DNA of 64,000 nt from Enterobacter soli ATCC BAA-2102 (GTDB taxonomy: Bacteria > Pseudomonadota > Gammaproteobacteria > Enterobacterales > Enterobacteriaceae). Shown one piece after another: positions 8,849 through 17,179 of this stretch. Each line of letters starts with the position of its first letter. The stretch's first letter is position 1. Position numbers and translations under genes: made by a program. The notes under the pieces were generated by a model, which did no database searches, was not told where the DNA came from, and worked only from the letters and a program-made list of their open reading frames with translations. Where the stretch lies: NCBI RefSeq assembly GCF_001654845.1, contig NZ_LXES01000049.1, positions 121,585 through 185,584 on the forward strand, given 5' to 3'.

Positions 8849-10069
8849 TCATACACGCGTAATATTGAGCGCCTTGCGCAGAATAAACGGACAGACAATT
8901 AAGAAAGCATATTCCGGGCTAAATATTGACCCCGTAAAGAACAACGACACTGGCGTAAAAAGATAAAGCTGTACGCGAAAGTTCTGGTTATCCCCAAACG
9001 CGTTAATCATCATTTTGAAAACTTTAAACAAGTACCACAGTGTCAACAATACGGCGAACCACGAAAAATAAATAATTAACAGATACAGACCATTGTCTAT
9101 GGTTTTACCGACATCTGCACCGTTAAAGATTCCGAATGATGCAACATATTCGTAAAGTGAGCCAAATCTGACTACGCCATCAATGTGGGTTAATGAATAT
9201 CCCACCATCACCAGTGGCCCAATGATGCGATAATAAGACGACGAACCTTCCGTTCCCAAATCTCCCAGACGCTCTGAGATGTACGGAAAAGCAAATATCA
9301 CGCCAACTAAAAACACCGTCAGGGAGATAATCGCCAGCGGCAGTTTTTTCTTTATCGCATCCTTATTCAGGTACTGAAACGCCCACTCCAGCAGGTAGAA
9401 CAATATAAATGTCATCACCCCAGAGAAAGAGCCTGACAGAACAATTCCTGCAAGAATCATAGCATCGGTCTTAGGGGTTTTGATACCAAACTGTTTGATG
9501 CTGAGCCAAATTGAGATTAACGCCAGAGCAAAAAATGCCGGTTCAAAATAGAGCGCGGTGGTACGCTTGCCGCCAAACTTAATGAAGTTCAGTACATAGC
9601 TGTTACTGTAAATGAGATATTTCGAAATTATCTCCATCAGGCTACTGCCACCGGTCAAAATAATTTGCGCCATTTCCAGCGCAGCCAGCATGACAATTAA
9701 CGTAACGGCAATATAAAAGAACCTAAGGATTTTCCGATAATTGTGCGGTGAAATAGTTTTAAAGCGAATACTCCAGACCATGCCAATAATAATGACGATA
9801 TAAACAAACAGCATGGTCGAGGTGACGTATTTGCTGGCATCCAGCGACTGACCAAAGATGTAGTTAAATGCCGTCAGGCCAAATCCAACGCCGAGGGCAA
9901 TCATCAGCTTTTTCAGGCTGATTTTTTCGACATACAGCAGCAGTAAGACCGGCAGGAACGTCACAATGGTGATGGGGAAGCTTTCGCCGAGCTGGGCAAT
10001 CTTGACGTTGACCAGCAGGTAAATCAGCGGCAGCAGCAGATAACTACAGATTCTGATAGAACGAGACAT
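8849..10069 (-). CDS. wcaD: Colanic acid polymerase WcaD (Wzy-type)
   Basis: Polytopic inner-membrane protein that polymerises colanic repeat units in the periplasm. The start at 10069 (MSRSIRICSYLLLPLIYLL) gives 406 residues, like E. coli WcaD. The open frame runs 64 codons upstream, but that part is the shadow of wcaC. About ten hydrophobic segments are visible, with a long soluble loop around GDLGTEGSSSYYRIIGP as in O-antigen polymerases. The start lies inside the wcaC 3' end (26-bp overlap), so coupled translation is likely. Its codon use is more AT-rich than its neighbours, typical of Wzy proteins. Confidence 0.95.
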   Translation of the reverse strand: MSRSIRICSYLLLPLIYLLVNVKIAQLGESFPITIVTFLPVLLLLYVEKISLKKLMIALGVGFGLTAFNYIFGQSLDASKYVTSTMLFVYIVIIIGMVWSIRFKTISPHNYRKILRFFYIAVTLIVMLAALEMAQIILTGGSSLMEIISKYLIYSNSYVLNFIKFGGKRTTALYFEPAFFALALISIWLSIKQFGIKTPKTDAMILAGIVLSGSFSGVMTFILFYLLEWAFQYLNKDAIKKKLPLAIISLTVFLVGVIFAFPYISERLGDLGTEGSSSYYRIIGPLVMVGYSLTHIDGVVRFGSLYEYVASFGIFNGADVGKTIDNGLYLLIIYFSWFAVLLTLWYLFKVFKMMINAFGDNQNFRVQLYLFTPVSLFFTGSIFSPEYAFLIVCPFILRKALNITRV

Positions 10070-11261
10070 ATTCCTCCAGCATCTGTTGGCCACTGTACGC
10101 CTTTCGGCTGCGGTTGCGGAACGATTCCAGGTCAGTGCCAAAAACGGCCTGGGCGACGGCGGGCTTTGGCAGTTGCACCAGCGGCAGCACCTCATTTTCA
10201 CTGAACGTTTTGCCGCCAGATTTTTCCAGCACTTCACGCGCTGCGTCGCTATGGGTGGCAATCACCGGCACGCCAATTGACAGCGCTTCACACAGGATTA
10301 ACGGGTAGTTATCCACGCGGGAGCTAAAGACCAGCGCATCCATGCCGTTCAGCGCGCTCATCAGTTTACGTTTGTCGGTTTCGAACCCGTGATTCACCAC
10401 GTTCGTCCCTTCAAACGGGGAAAACTTACCGAACGTATGCAGTTCTATCTTGTCGCCGAGCGCCATTATGTCGCGCACCAGCTGTTGATTGGTTTTGCCA
10501 TCGTAACGCAGGTCGTGTGCTACCACGGCAATTTTCGGTTTGCCTGAAGTGTGCGCCACCGGTTTCAGCTCAGCCAGGATCGCTTCGGTTGCCACGTCGA
10601 TCCCGTTATTGATGATTTTGCAGCGCCCTGCCCCGTACAGGCTGTTAAAGGCATCGGCCACATGCTGACTGGGGGAGATAAACGTGCAGCCGAGCGCGAG
10701 CATCTCGCGAAACAGCTGGCGTTTTCCCGCCACCAACTGGTGCGCCCGGTCCACTTTTACCGGTGGATAGTTGGTCAGCGTTGGGCACTTCTGGCATTGC
10801 GTTTTCCAGCCTTCGCAACCGTCAGTAAAGGCACATCGCCCGGTTACGCTCCAGTGATCATGCAGCGTCCAGACAAAGGTGGTGTCCGGTTTATGCGCTT
10901 TCACTTTTTCGCAAAAGGCCACCACCTCTTCCAGGTTCAGCCAGTAGCTGTGCAGCACATGGAAATGCAGCACCACGGGCCCGGCCGAGCGCGTTACCGT
11001 ACGGTACAGGCTGTTCAGATTGCCGAACAGATCGCGGTTAAACAGACGGAAAAGCGCAATGTTGGCGATAGAAGTCACGCGCGGGGTCTGTTTCACCACC
11101 TGCGGATAGTCATCGTGGCTGACGCTTTTTTTCCCGCCTTTGCCATAGCCGTAGATGAAACGCGACTGTAATCCTTTTTGCAGCGCGCGCTGGTGAAGAT
11201 CCAGCGCCACGCCTGCCGCCCCGCCCTCGGCCAGACGAACGTTAAATTGCATAATATTCAT
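10044..11261 (-). CDS. wcaC: Colanic acid glycosyltransferase WcaC
   Basis: A 405-residue GT-B glycosyltransferase of the GT4 kind. The N-terminal domain begins MNIMQFNVRLAEGGAAGVALDL (acceptor side); the C-terminal domain carries the LVFSSRVDNYPLILCEALSIGVPVIAT donor-binding block with the E-x7-E pattern. It adds a sugar to the lipid-linked colanic unit in the cytosol; which linkage is known only from E. coli models. Overlaps wcaB by 4 bp upstream and wcaD by 26 bp downstream. Confidence 0.95.
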   Translation of the reverse strand: MNIMQFNVRLAEGGAAGVALDLHQRALQKGLQSRFIYGYGKGGKKSVSHDDYPQVVKQTPRVTSIANIALFRLFNRDLFGNLNSLYRTVTRSAGPVVLHFHVLHSYWLNLEEVVAFCEKVKAHKPDTTFVWTLHDHWSVTGRCAFTDGCEGWKTQCQKCPTLTNYPPVKVDRAHQLVAGKRQLFREMLALGCTFISPSQHVADAFNSLYGAGRCKIINNGIDVATEAILAELKPVAHTSGKPKIAVVAHDLRYDGKTNQQLVRDIMALGDKIELHTFGKFSPFEGTNVVNHGFETDKRKLMSALNGMDALVFSSRVDNYPLILCEALSIGVPVIATHSDAAREVLEKSGGKTFSENEVLPLVQLPKPAVAQAVFGTDLESFRNRSRKAYSGQQMLEEYVSFYQNL

Positions 11262-11749
11262 TTGATCACCTTCACGCGGGCTTTCTCGCCCACCACCAGC
11301 GCGTTATCAGGAATGCTGTCCAGCACCACGCTACCTGCACCAATGGTTACGTTGTTACCCACGGTAATGTCGCCGATGATCACCACATTGGCGCCCAGCT
11401 CGACGTTATTACCGATGACAGGGCACGCAAGGCTTGCTGGCCCACGGTTCCCGATGGTCACCGCGTGGCGAATGGTGAAGTCATCACCTGCGACCACGAA
11501 CTTATTGATCACCACGGCATAGCCGTGATGGATGGTGAAGCGGCGGCCAATGGTGGCGGCTGCCTGAATTTCGTAGCCAAAAAAGCATTCGGTAATGATG
11601 CGGTACAGCACCAGAACCGGCGCTGCCCAGATATTGTTCAGCACGTTTTTTTTGCGCCAGACCGAGCAAAAATGTGCGATGCGATAGGCCAGAACCATGC
11701 AGCAAGGGCGCAGGCTCCAGCTGTTCGCGCGGCAATCTTCCAGAAACAT
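11258..11749 (-). CDS. wcaB: Colanic acid acetyltransferase WcaB
   Basis: A 163-residue serine-acetyltransferase-like hexapeptide-repeat protein. Repeats are visible as ATIGRRFTIHHGYAVVIN, VVAGDDFTIRHAVTIGN, VELGANVVIIGDITVGNN and VTIGAGSVVLDS. It O-acetylates the colanic repeat unit; the target sugar is inferred from E. coli. ATG at 11749 overlaps the wcaA stop by one base, and the stop overlaps wcaC by four. Confidence 0.95.
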   Translation of the reverse strand: MFLEDCRANSWSLRPCCMVLAYRIAHFCSVWRKKNVLNNIWAAPVLVLYRIITECFFGYEIQAAATIGRRFTIHHGYAVVINKFVVAGDDFTIRHAVTIGNRGPASLACPVIGNNVELGANVVIIGDITVGNNVTIGAGSVVLDSIPDNALVVGEKARVKVIK

Positions 11750-12591
11750 TATTTCCCCCGAAGTCCATCAGCCAGACGCTTGGTATTGCGTACAGAAAAG
11801 AGCGTCAGCAGCGTGCGCCAGTTCATGCGCTTATTGCGGATCTGATAGAGGGTAAAGAGCTGATACTTACGGCTTGCACGATCGAACTTGTCTTTGTGCT
11901 TGCGGTAAAAGTGGAAGTAGCCGGAAAATTTCTTCGGCGACGAGGTGATTTGCATCTCCCCATGATTGATATGCAGGATTTGCGTGGCTTCCTCCACTTT
12001 CCAGGGTTCGCCATACTCCACCACCATGCGCAGGAAAATATCGTAGTCCTGCGCCGCCTTAAGTTCGGTATCGAACAAGTTTTCTTTAAAGCGCCAGGAC
12101 CAGGAGAAGACCTGATTACCAATGATATTGCGCTTGTAAAACAGGCGACGGGAGTAAGGTGACTTAGGATAGAGCGGCAGACTCGCCGGCTGCGAATAGA
12201 CTTCACCCTGGCAGACATAGTCGTTGGCATACAGAAACGCATGAGTAACCAACTGATGTTGGTGTGACAGGAAGGTCGACAGACGGTTGGGGGTCCATTC
12301 GTCATCGTCGTCAATCCCGGTCAGATACTGCCCTTGCGCCTGCAATATCGCCTGGTTACGTACCGCACACGCCCCGGAGTTGATGGCGTTATGCGTGTAC
12401 ATAACCCGCGGGTCATTAAGGTCAGTCACGAATTTTTGCAGTTGTTCGTATGAAGAGGAGCAGTCATCAACGATGAGCAGTTCCCAGTTGTCGTAGTCCT
12501 GACGCAGGACCGACTTAATTGCGCGGATCGCCAGCTGCTGACGATTCCATGTCGGCATATAAATAGAAATCAAAGGGCGTTGTGTGGTCAT
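11749..12591 (-). CDS. wcaA: Colanic acid glycosyltransferase WcaA
   Basis: A 280-residue GT2-family transferase with the standard N-terminal fold: ISIYMPTWNRQQLAIRAI, then LLIVDDCSS and the metal-binding TGIDDDDEWTPNRL (DxD). The start at 12591 (MTTQRPLISI) fits E. coli WcaA; 27 more codons are open upstream, but they read through the palindromic repeat at 12598-12731 and are not coding. First glycosyltransferase of the operon after wzc, separated from it by 148 bp that hold the repeat pair. Confidence 0.95.
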   Translation of the reverse strand: MTTQRPLISIYMPTWNRQQLAIRAIKSVLRQDYDNWELLIVDDCSSSYEQLQKFVTDLNDPRVMYTHNAINSGACAVRNQAILQAQGQYLTGIDDDDEWTPNRLSTFLSHQHQLVTHAFLYANDYVCQGEVYSQPASLPLYPKSPYSRRLFYKRNIIGNQVFSWSWRFKENLFDTELKAAQDYDIFLRMVVEYGEPWKVEEATQILHINHGEMQITSSPKKFSGYFHFYRKHKDKFDRASRKYQLFTLYQIRNKRMNWRTLLTLFSVRNTKRLADGLRGK

Positions 12592-12597
12592 GGTCTT

Positions 12598-12731
12598 CCC
12601 CTCACCCCAGCCCTCTCCCCAAAGGGGAGAGGGTGAAAGGTAGTCAGTGGTCGTCATTATGTTCGTACCCAAACTCCCGCACCGGACGGTCCCCTCTCCC
12701 CTTAGGGGAGAGGGTTAGGGTGAGGGGTGGG
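12598..12731. repeat. Inverted pair of CCCTCTCCC-type palindromic repeats (BIME-like)
   Basis: Two copies of a palindromic unit face each other between wzc and wcaA. One copy contains CCAGCCCTCTCCCC, a short AAA loop and GGGGAGAGGG; the other, inverted, reads CCCCTCTCCCC-TTA-GGGGAGAGGG followed by TTAGGGTGAGGGG. Each can form a strong hairpin, and the pair can form a long one. A related half copy sits at 59508-59534. This is not the classical REP sequence; it looks like the abundant intergenic family of Enterobacter and Klebsiella (recalled, not searched). Confidence 0.85.
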
Positions 12732-12739
12732 GTGTCTTT

Positions 12740-14902
12740 TTATTTACTGTCAGACTTGTATTCGTACTCGTAGTAACCGTAATCCTGATAACCGCTGGCG
12801 CGACGGAAGATGGAGTTCAGGATCACCCCTTTCACATCGATACCGTTCTGCTCGAAGCGGGCCAGACTGGTTTCCACTTCTTTCAGGGTATTCACCGCAT
12901 AGCGCGCCACCATCAGCGTGGTGCCCGCATGGCGACCCACAACGGCAGCATCGGTTACGGCCAGAATCGGTGGGGTATCGATCAACACCAGGTCGTAGTG
13001 TTTGCTCGCCCACTCCACCAGTTGGCTGAAGCGTTCACTCATCAGCAGCTCAGACGGATTTGGCGGAACCTGGCCACGCGGCACAAGATGGAAATTCGGG
13101 ATTGAGGTCGGTTTGGCACACTGTTCAATCTCCCCTTTACCGAGCAGGATCTCCGACAGACCATTGACGTTATTAGTACCCAGCAGTTCGTGGGTGTAGC
13201 CTTTACGCATGTCGCAGTCGATCAGCAGAACGCGTTTATTGGTCTGGCTCACCACAGCCGCCAGGTTGGCGCAGACAAACGTCTTACCGATAGACGGGCT
13301 AACGCCGGTCATCATCAGCACGTTATTTTTGGCCTGCATCATGGCGAAGTGCAGGCTGGTGCGCAGGCTACGAACCGCCTCGATGGCAAGGTCAGTGGGG
13401 TTGCCCACAGCCAGCAGCTGGCTCTGCTTATAGCGCTTAACGCCTTTAACCGTTTTCACGCTATCGCGCGATTTCTGCCATTCCGACAGCGGAATACTGG
13501 CGTAAACGCTGATGCCATTCTCTTCCAGCACCTGCGGGCTTTCGATACCGCGGTTAAACAGCGAGCGCAGCAGCACACCCATTACGGAAAGCATCAGGCC
13601 GAGAATAATGCTGCCCAGAATGATCAGGGCTTTTTTCGGCTTCAGCACACCCGGCTGGGTAATGGCGGAGTCAACAATACGCACATCGCCAACGGTACTG
13701 GCTTCGGTAATTTTCAGCTCCTGCTGCTTGTTCAGCAGTTGCATGTAAACCTGCTGGCCAGACTCCACATCACGGGTCAGACGAACAATCTCCTGCTGGG
13801 TTTCCGGCATGGCGGTCACACGCTTGTTGAGATTGGCTTTTTCATCTTCCAGCGCCTGGCGTTTTTCCAGCAAGGTGCGGTACGCCGGGTGGCGTTTGGT
13901 GTAGAGCTTGGAGATCTCCGCTTCTTTAAAGGTCAGCTCGTTCAGTTGGGCATCGATGTTCACCATCGAATCCAGGACCGATTTCGCTTCCAGCGGCAGG
14001 TCCACTGAGTCTTTCTTCTGGCGATAGCTGTTGAGCTTCTCTTCGGCGACATCCAGACGCTGGCGCACTTCCGGCAGCTGTTTTGCCAGGAAGGCCAGGC
14101 TTTTAGCCGCCTCTTCCGATTTACGCGCAACGTTCTGCTCGAGGTAGTTGCGGGTGATGCTGTTCAGGATGTCGCGGATCTGATCCTTGTCTTCACCGGT
14201 AAAACTGAGGCTCAACACCCCGGTGTCTTTACCGTTTTCGGTGACGCTAAGGTTGTTTTGCAGATTGTTGATCATCCCCAGCATGGAGAATTTCGAGACG
14301 GTAAACTCACTGCCTTCAGCGGCCTGAATGGCGCTGACCATCATACTGACGCCGTTTTTGCTCAGCATCTGCCCCACTTCACCGCGCGCGCTAAAACCAC
14401 CGTCGCTGGTAAGCTGGTACTGCTTTGGCCCAAGCACTGTCAGCGTGAAGGTTTGATCGGCACCGCCTTTCGGCAGGGTAAAAGTGGTCACTTTTACCAT
14501 ATCGTTCTGACGCCCCATCAGCCTGTCCCATCCCGCGCCGAAGACAGGGAAGGTGTTTTTGGTGACGGCAATATCCAGATTGAGATCGTCAACCGTTTTG
14601 CCCAGCACCATACGCGACTGGATCAGCTGAATTTCGGCATCGGATGCCGGAGGCTTGTTCGCCAGCGCAGATCCGATATCCTGCACCAGCGAGTTGCCGG
14701 TATTTTGTTCAATCTGCACCAGCGCATCGGCGCTGTAGATTGGCGTGGCGAAAAGGGTATAAACAACGGCTGCCGCCGCAAACACGGCAGTTATCCCCAG
14801 AACCCACCATTTCGCCTCTATAATCGTGCCAACCAGACGACCAATATCGATTTCATCACTGCCCGATATCGGGGCGGCAGAAGGTTTTGTTTTTTCTGTC
14901 AT
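12740..14902 (-). CDS. wzc: Tyrosine autokinase and capsule co-polymerase Wzc
   Basis: Inner-membrane BY-kinase that controls colanic polymerisation and export with Wza and Wzb. The start at 14902 (MTEKTKPSAAPISGSDE) gives 720 residues, exactly the E. coli length; 12 further upstream codons lack similarity. The order is N-terminal TM (WWVLGITAVFAAAAVVYTLF), a large periplasmic Wzz/coiled-coil region, a second TM (ALIILGSIILGLMLSVMGVLL), then the kinase with Walker A GVSPSIGKTF, Walker A' VLLIDCDMRKG and Walker B LVLIDTPP. The C-terminal tyrosine cluster YQDYGYYEYEY is intact. Next gene downstream of wzb, 2 bp apart. Confidence 0.98.
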   Translation of the reverse strand: MTEKTKPSAAPISGSDEIDIGRLVGTIIEAKWWVLGITAVFAAAAVVYTLFATPIYSADALVQIEQNTGNSLVQDIGSALANKPPASDAEIQLIQSRMVLGKTVDDLNLDIAVTKNTFPVFGAGWDRLMGRQNDMVKVTTFTLPKGGADQTFTLTVLGPKQYQLTSDGGFSARGEVGQMLSKNGVSMMVSAIQAAEGSEFTVSKFSMLGMINNLQNNLSVTENGKDTGVLSLSFTGEDKDQIRDILNSITRNYLEQNVARKSEEAAKSLAFLAKQLPEVRQRLDVAEEKLNSYRQKKDSVDLPLEAKSVLDSMVNIDAQLNELTFKEAEISKLYTKRHPAYRTLLEKRQALEDEKANLNKRVTAMPETQQEIVRLTRDVESGQQVYMQLLNKQQELKITEASTVGDVRIVDSAITQPGVLKPKKALIILGSIILGLMLSVMGVLLRSLFNRGIESPQVLEENGISVYASIPLSEWQKSRDSVKTVKGVKRYKQSQLLAVGNPTDLAIEAVRSLRTSLHFAMMQAKNNVLMMTGVSPSIGKTFVCANLAAVVSQTNKRVLLIDCDMRKGYTHELLGTNNVNGLSEILLGKGEIEQCAKPTSIPNFHLVPRGQVPPNPSELLMSERFSQLVEWASKHYDLVLIDTPPILAVTDAAVVGRHAGTTLMVARYAVNTLKEVETSLARFEQNGIDVKGVILNSIFRRASGYQDYGYYEYEYKSDSK

Positions 14903-14904
14903 TG

Positions 14905-15348
14905 TTATCCCTGCTGAGCTTTCAGTGCCTGCGCCCACTGACGGGCAGACTGGTCAAGTAAGGTATAAACCGCCTCAAATGCCTCTCGGCTCTTGCGATA
15001 CGGATCGGGAATTTCGCGTTCATTGTCCCAGTGACCAAAGAGCATCACTTTGCCCCGCATTTCAGGTGCGATTTCACACAGGGCATGAATGTGGCGTTTT
15101 TCCATCGTCAGGATCAGGTCATATTCGCGGCACATGCGCCCGGAGACCTGACGGGCGCTGTGCCCGTCTAAAGAGAGGTTATGATCCAACGCCACGTTCG
15201 CAGCACGCTCGTCGGCGCCTTTACCCACCAGCGCCCCAAGCCCCGCGGAGTCGACCGTGAGAGCGGGTTGATAGTTCTTCAACAGCCTCTCGCCCGTCGG
15301 GGAACGGCAAATGTTCCCCACGCACACCACCAGAATTTTGTTAAACAT
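14905..15348 (-). CDS. wzb: Low-molecular-weight protein tyrosine phosphatase Wzb
   Basis: Dephosphorylates the C-terminal tyrosines of Wzc, allowing capsule polymer synthesis to cycle; cytosolic. It has 147 residues, as in E. coli. The phosphatase loop is CVGNICRS with nucleophile Cys9 and Arg15, and the general-acid aspartate lies in IPDPYR near residue 115. Located 6 bp after wza and 2 bp before wzc, the conserved wza-wzb-wzc arrangement. Confidence 0.98.
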   Translation of the reverse strand: MFNKILVVCVGNICRSPTGERLLKNYQPALTVDSAGLGALVGKGADERAANVALDHNLSLDGHSARQVSGRMCREYDLILTMEKRHIHALCEIAPEMRGKVMLFGHWDNEREIPDPYRKSREAFEAVYTLLDQSARQWAQALKAQQG

Positions 15349-15354
15349 CGCGGA

Positions 15355-16494
15355 TTACCAGGTATGGATGTCGCGCGCCGTATCCGTCATGTAGCGAACG
15401 CCACTGATGGTTGGCAGCAACTGGTTGATCAGGCGGTTCCAGCGGGCAACCGGTGCGGTTGTGACATACACCACATCGTACGGCTGGAGGCGGAATTCGG
15501 TTGCCATCACCAGGGAGGTCGCGTCGGACATATCCAACTGGTAAATGTTGGCAATCTTCCCTTTCGCACTGCCCTCGCCTTTCAGCGGACGGATGACGAA
15601 AATACCGCTGGCGTTGGACGAGGTGAGATCGATGCCTTCTGCATTCCCCAGTGCTTCGGTCAGGGTCATGCCGCTGAAGTCCATTTTGAGCGTGCTCTGT
15701 TTTTTCACTTCTCCCATCACGAACACTTTCAGATCGTCATTGCGTGGAACGTACAGAATGTCACCCGGATAGAGCAGACGGTTCTGGCTCAGGTCGCCGT
15801 TTTGCATCAGCGCCTGAAGGGAAATGCGCTGCTCCTGGCCATTGTGGGTCAGCACCACATTGCGCCAGTCTGCCGCATCGGTCAGGCCGCCTGCGGCGTT
15901 GATGGCGTCCAGCACCGTCAGCGGCACGTTGCTGATGGCCTGCTGACCTGATTTATTCACCTGCCCGGAGACATAAGCCTTTTGCGAGCGGAATGCGGCG
16001 ATATTAACGTCCACCTGCGGGTCAGCGATGTACTGCGCTAAGCGGCCGGTAATATCACTACGAATTTCGGCAAGGGTTTTCCCCACCACGTGAACTTTAC
16101 CGATGTAGGGATAGAACATGGTCCCGTCCGGCTGAACCCAGTTCCCGGTATCGCTGGAGCTGCGGTACTGGCCCGCTGGCGTAGTCAGCTCCGGGTGATC
16201 CCAGACGGTCACGTTAATCACATCCCCCGGCCCGACACGGTACTGGTAGGCGGCAATTTCCTGGTCCAGGGATGTATTTGGCTGGGCCACGTTTGGCCGT
16301 GGACGTAATTGTTCCACCAGACGCGGCGTCAGTGGATAAACATTCACCATCCGGTCGAGGTCGAAATCAGCATCCTGCTGTTTGATCACATCCTTTCCCA
16401 TGGTTGACATATTGCTGCCGGGAAAAACCGTACAACCACTCATCAAGGTCACAGACACCAATAATGGCATCAATTTCATTTTGGATTTCATCAT
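15355..16494 (-). CDS. wza: Outer-membrane polysaccharide export lipoprotein Wza
   Basis: Octameric export channel for colanic acid. It has 379 residues, the E. coli length. The lipoprotein signal is MMKSKMKLMPLLVSVTLMSGC, with the lipobox cysteine at residue 21. Then come the polysaccharide export domain (YRVGPGDVINVTVWDHPEL), two SLBB-like repeats (KAYVSGQVNKSG and KVFVMGEVKKQ) and the C-terminal amphipathic helix region RWNRLINQLLPTISG that spans the outer membrane. First gene of the operon, preceded by a long leader with JUMPStart/ops. No irregularities. Confidence 0.98.
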   Translation of the reverse strand: MMKSKMKLMPLLVSVTLMSGCTVFPGSNMSTMGKDVIKQQDADFDLDRMVNVYPLTPRLVEQLRPRPNVAQPNTSLDQEIAAYQYRVGPGDVINVTVWDHPELTTPAGQYRSSSDTGNWVQPDGTMFYPYIGKVHVVGKTLAEIRSDITGRLAQYIADPQVDVNIAAFRSQKAYVSGQVNKSGQQAISNVPLTVLDAINAAGGLTDAADWRNVVLTHNGQEQRISLQALMQNGDLSQNRLLYPGDILYVPRNDDLKVFVMGEVKKQSTLKMDFSGMTLTEALGNAEGIDLTSSNASGIFVIRPLKGEGSAKGKIANIYQLDMSDATSLVMATEFRLQPYDVVYVTTAPVARWNRLINQLLPTISGVRYMTDTARDIHTW

Positions 16495-16673
16495 TGATTA
16501 TTTATCACTTTGGCAGAGTAATTATCCTGTGCAATTTAAATAAGCGCGGATTGAAACGACATTCAGAATGCAGTTAATGAAATAGAAATATAACTGGCAT
16601 CAGTCCTAAAAAAAGCTTATTCATCCATTGGCTATTGACAGAATAATCGGGGGCCGATTCACACGCTTTCAGG

Positions 16674-16711
16674 CACGCTACCGCCCTTGGCTTTCAGTTA
16701 CCAATGCACTG
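16674..16711 (-). promoter_or_regulatory. JUMPStart with ops element upstream of wza
   Basis: Read on the minus strand, the segment closely follows the 39-bp JUMPStart consensus known before capsule and O-antigen clusters. It ends in the ops core GGCGGTAGCGTG (16685-16674). Ops pauses RNA polymerase and loads RfaH, an antiterminator that lets polymerase cross long operons. It lies about 180 bp before the wza start, in the untranslated leader. RfaH control is inferred from the conserved sequence. Confidence 0.92.
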
Positions 16712-16911
16712 TCTAAACAATATGTTATGGATAAACACCCTCTTTGATTCGGTTGAGATGAAAATATATCAGGCGCAATTAAGGCCGCTTTGATAATGAA
16801 TCCCTCACCATTCCGTAAGCATGGTAATAGCAACAAGAAATTTGATACTGGAGGAATTGTTGCAGCTAACGTAATAGCAGGCAAGGTAACAACCGCCCGG
16901 AAATGGCTTTT

Positions 16912-16925
16912 TAAGAATAATATTA
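16912..16925 (-). promoter_or_regulatory. RcsAB-box-like site upstream of wza
   Basis: TAAGAATAATATTA matches the published RcsAB consensus TAAGAATATTCCTA at 11 of 14 positions, and its reverse complement scores the same. It lies about 420 bp upstream of the wza start, beyond the JUMPStart, where the Rcs-controlled promoter is expected by comparison with E. coli. The function is inferred. Confidence 0.55.
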
Positions 16926-17179
16926 AGAGCAAATTTTTCACCTTTTAGGATTTTCTTTATATTGACATAATTAAATTAAAAACCACTCCCTGCGATATTT
17001 CTTATTTTTATTCATTATCAGATAAAACGATATTTAACATGAAAATAATAAGGCTATTTTCCGGCGCAACACTCAATCGGTTATTGAGATAAATCTCAGG
17101 TCGTCATTGCAATTTCGTCCAGCTTTATCCATGATCGAAGTGTGACATTGGTCATATAACAGAAGGTATTGCTATTACT

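Larger units (their letters stand above)
16495..17179. other. Divergent intergenic region wza/yegH with the capsule operon leader
   Basis: 685 bp without a supported gene. It holds the wza leader (minus strand) with the JUMPStart/ops element at 16674-16711, an RcsAB-like site at 16912-16925, and the upstream region of yegH, whose AGAAGG ribosome site precedes ATG 17180. It is much more AT-rich than the flanking genes. A weak open frame (16678-16941, minus) overlaps the JUMPStart and is probably not coding. Confidence 0.8.

Noticed and set aside
16678..16941. 87-codon minus-strand frame in the wza leader with a signal-like start
   Set aside because: It overlaps the JUMPStart and ops elements, has no family I know, and the leader's constraint is explained by regulation. 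A leader peptide cannot be excluded but is not supported.
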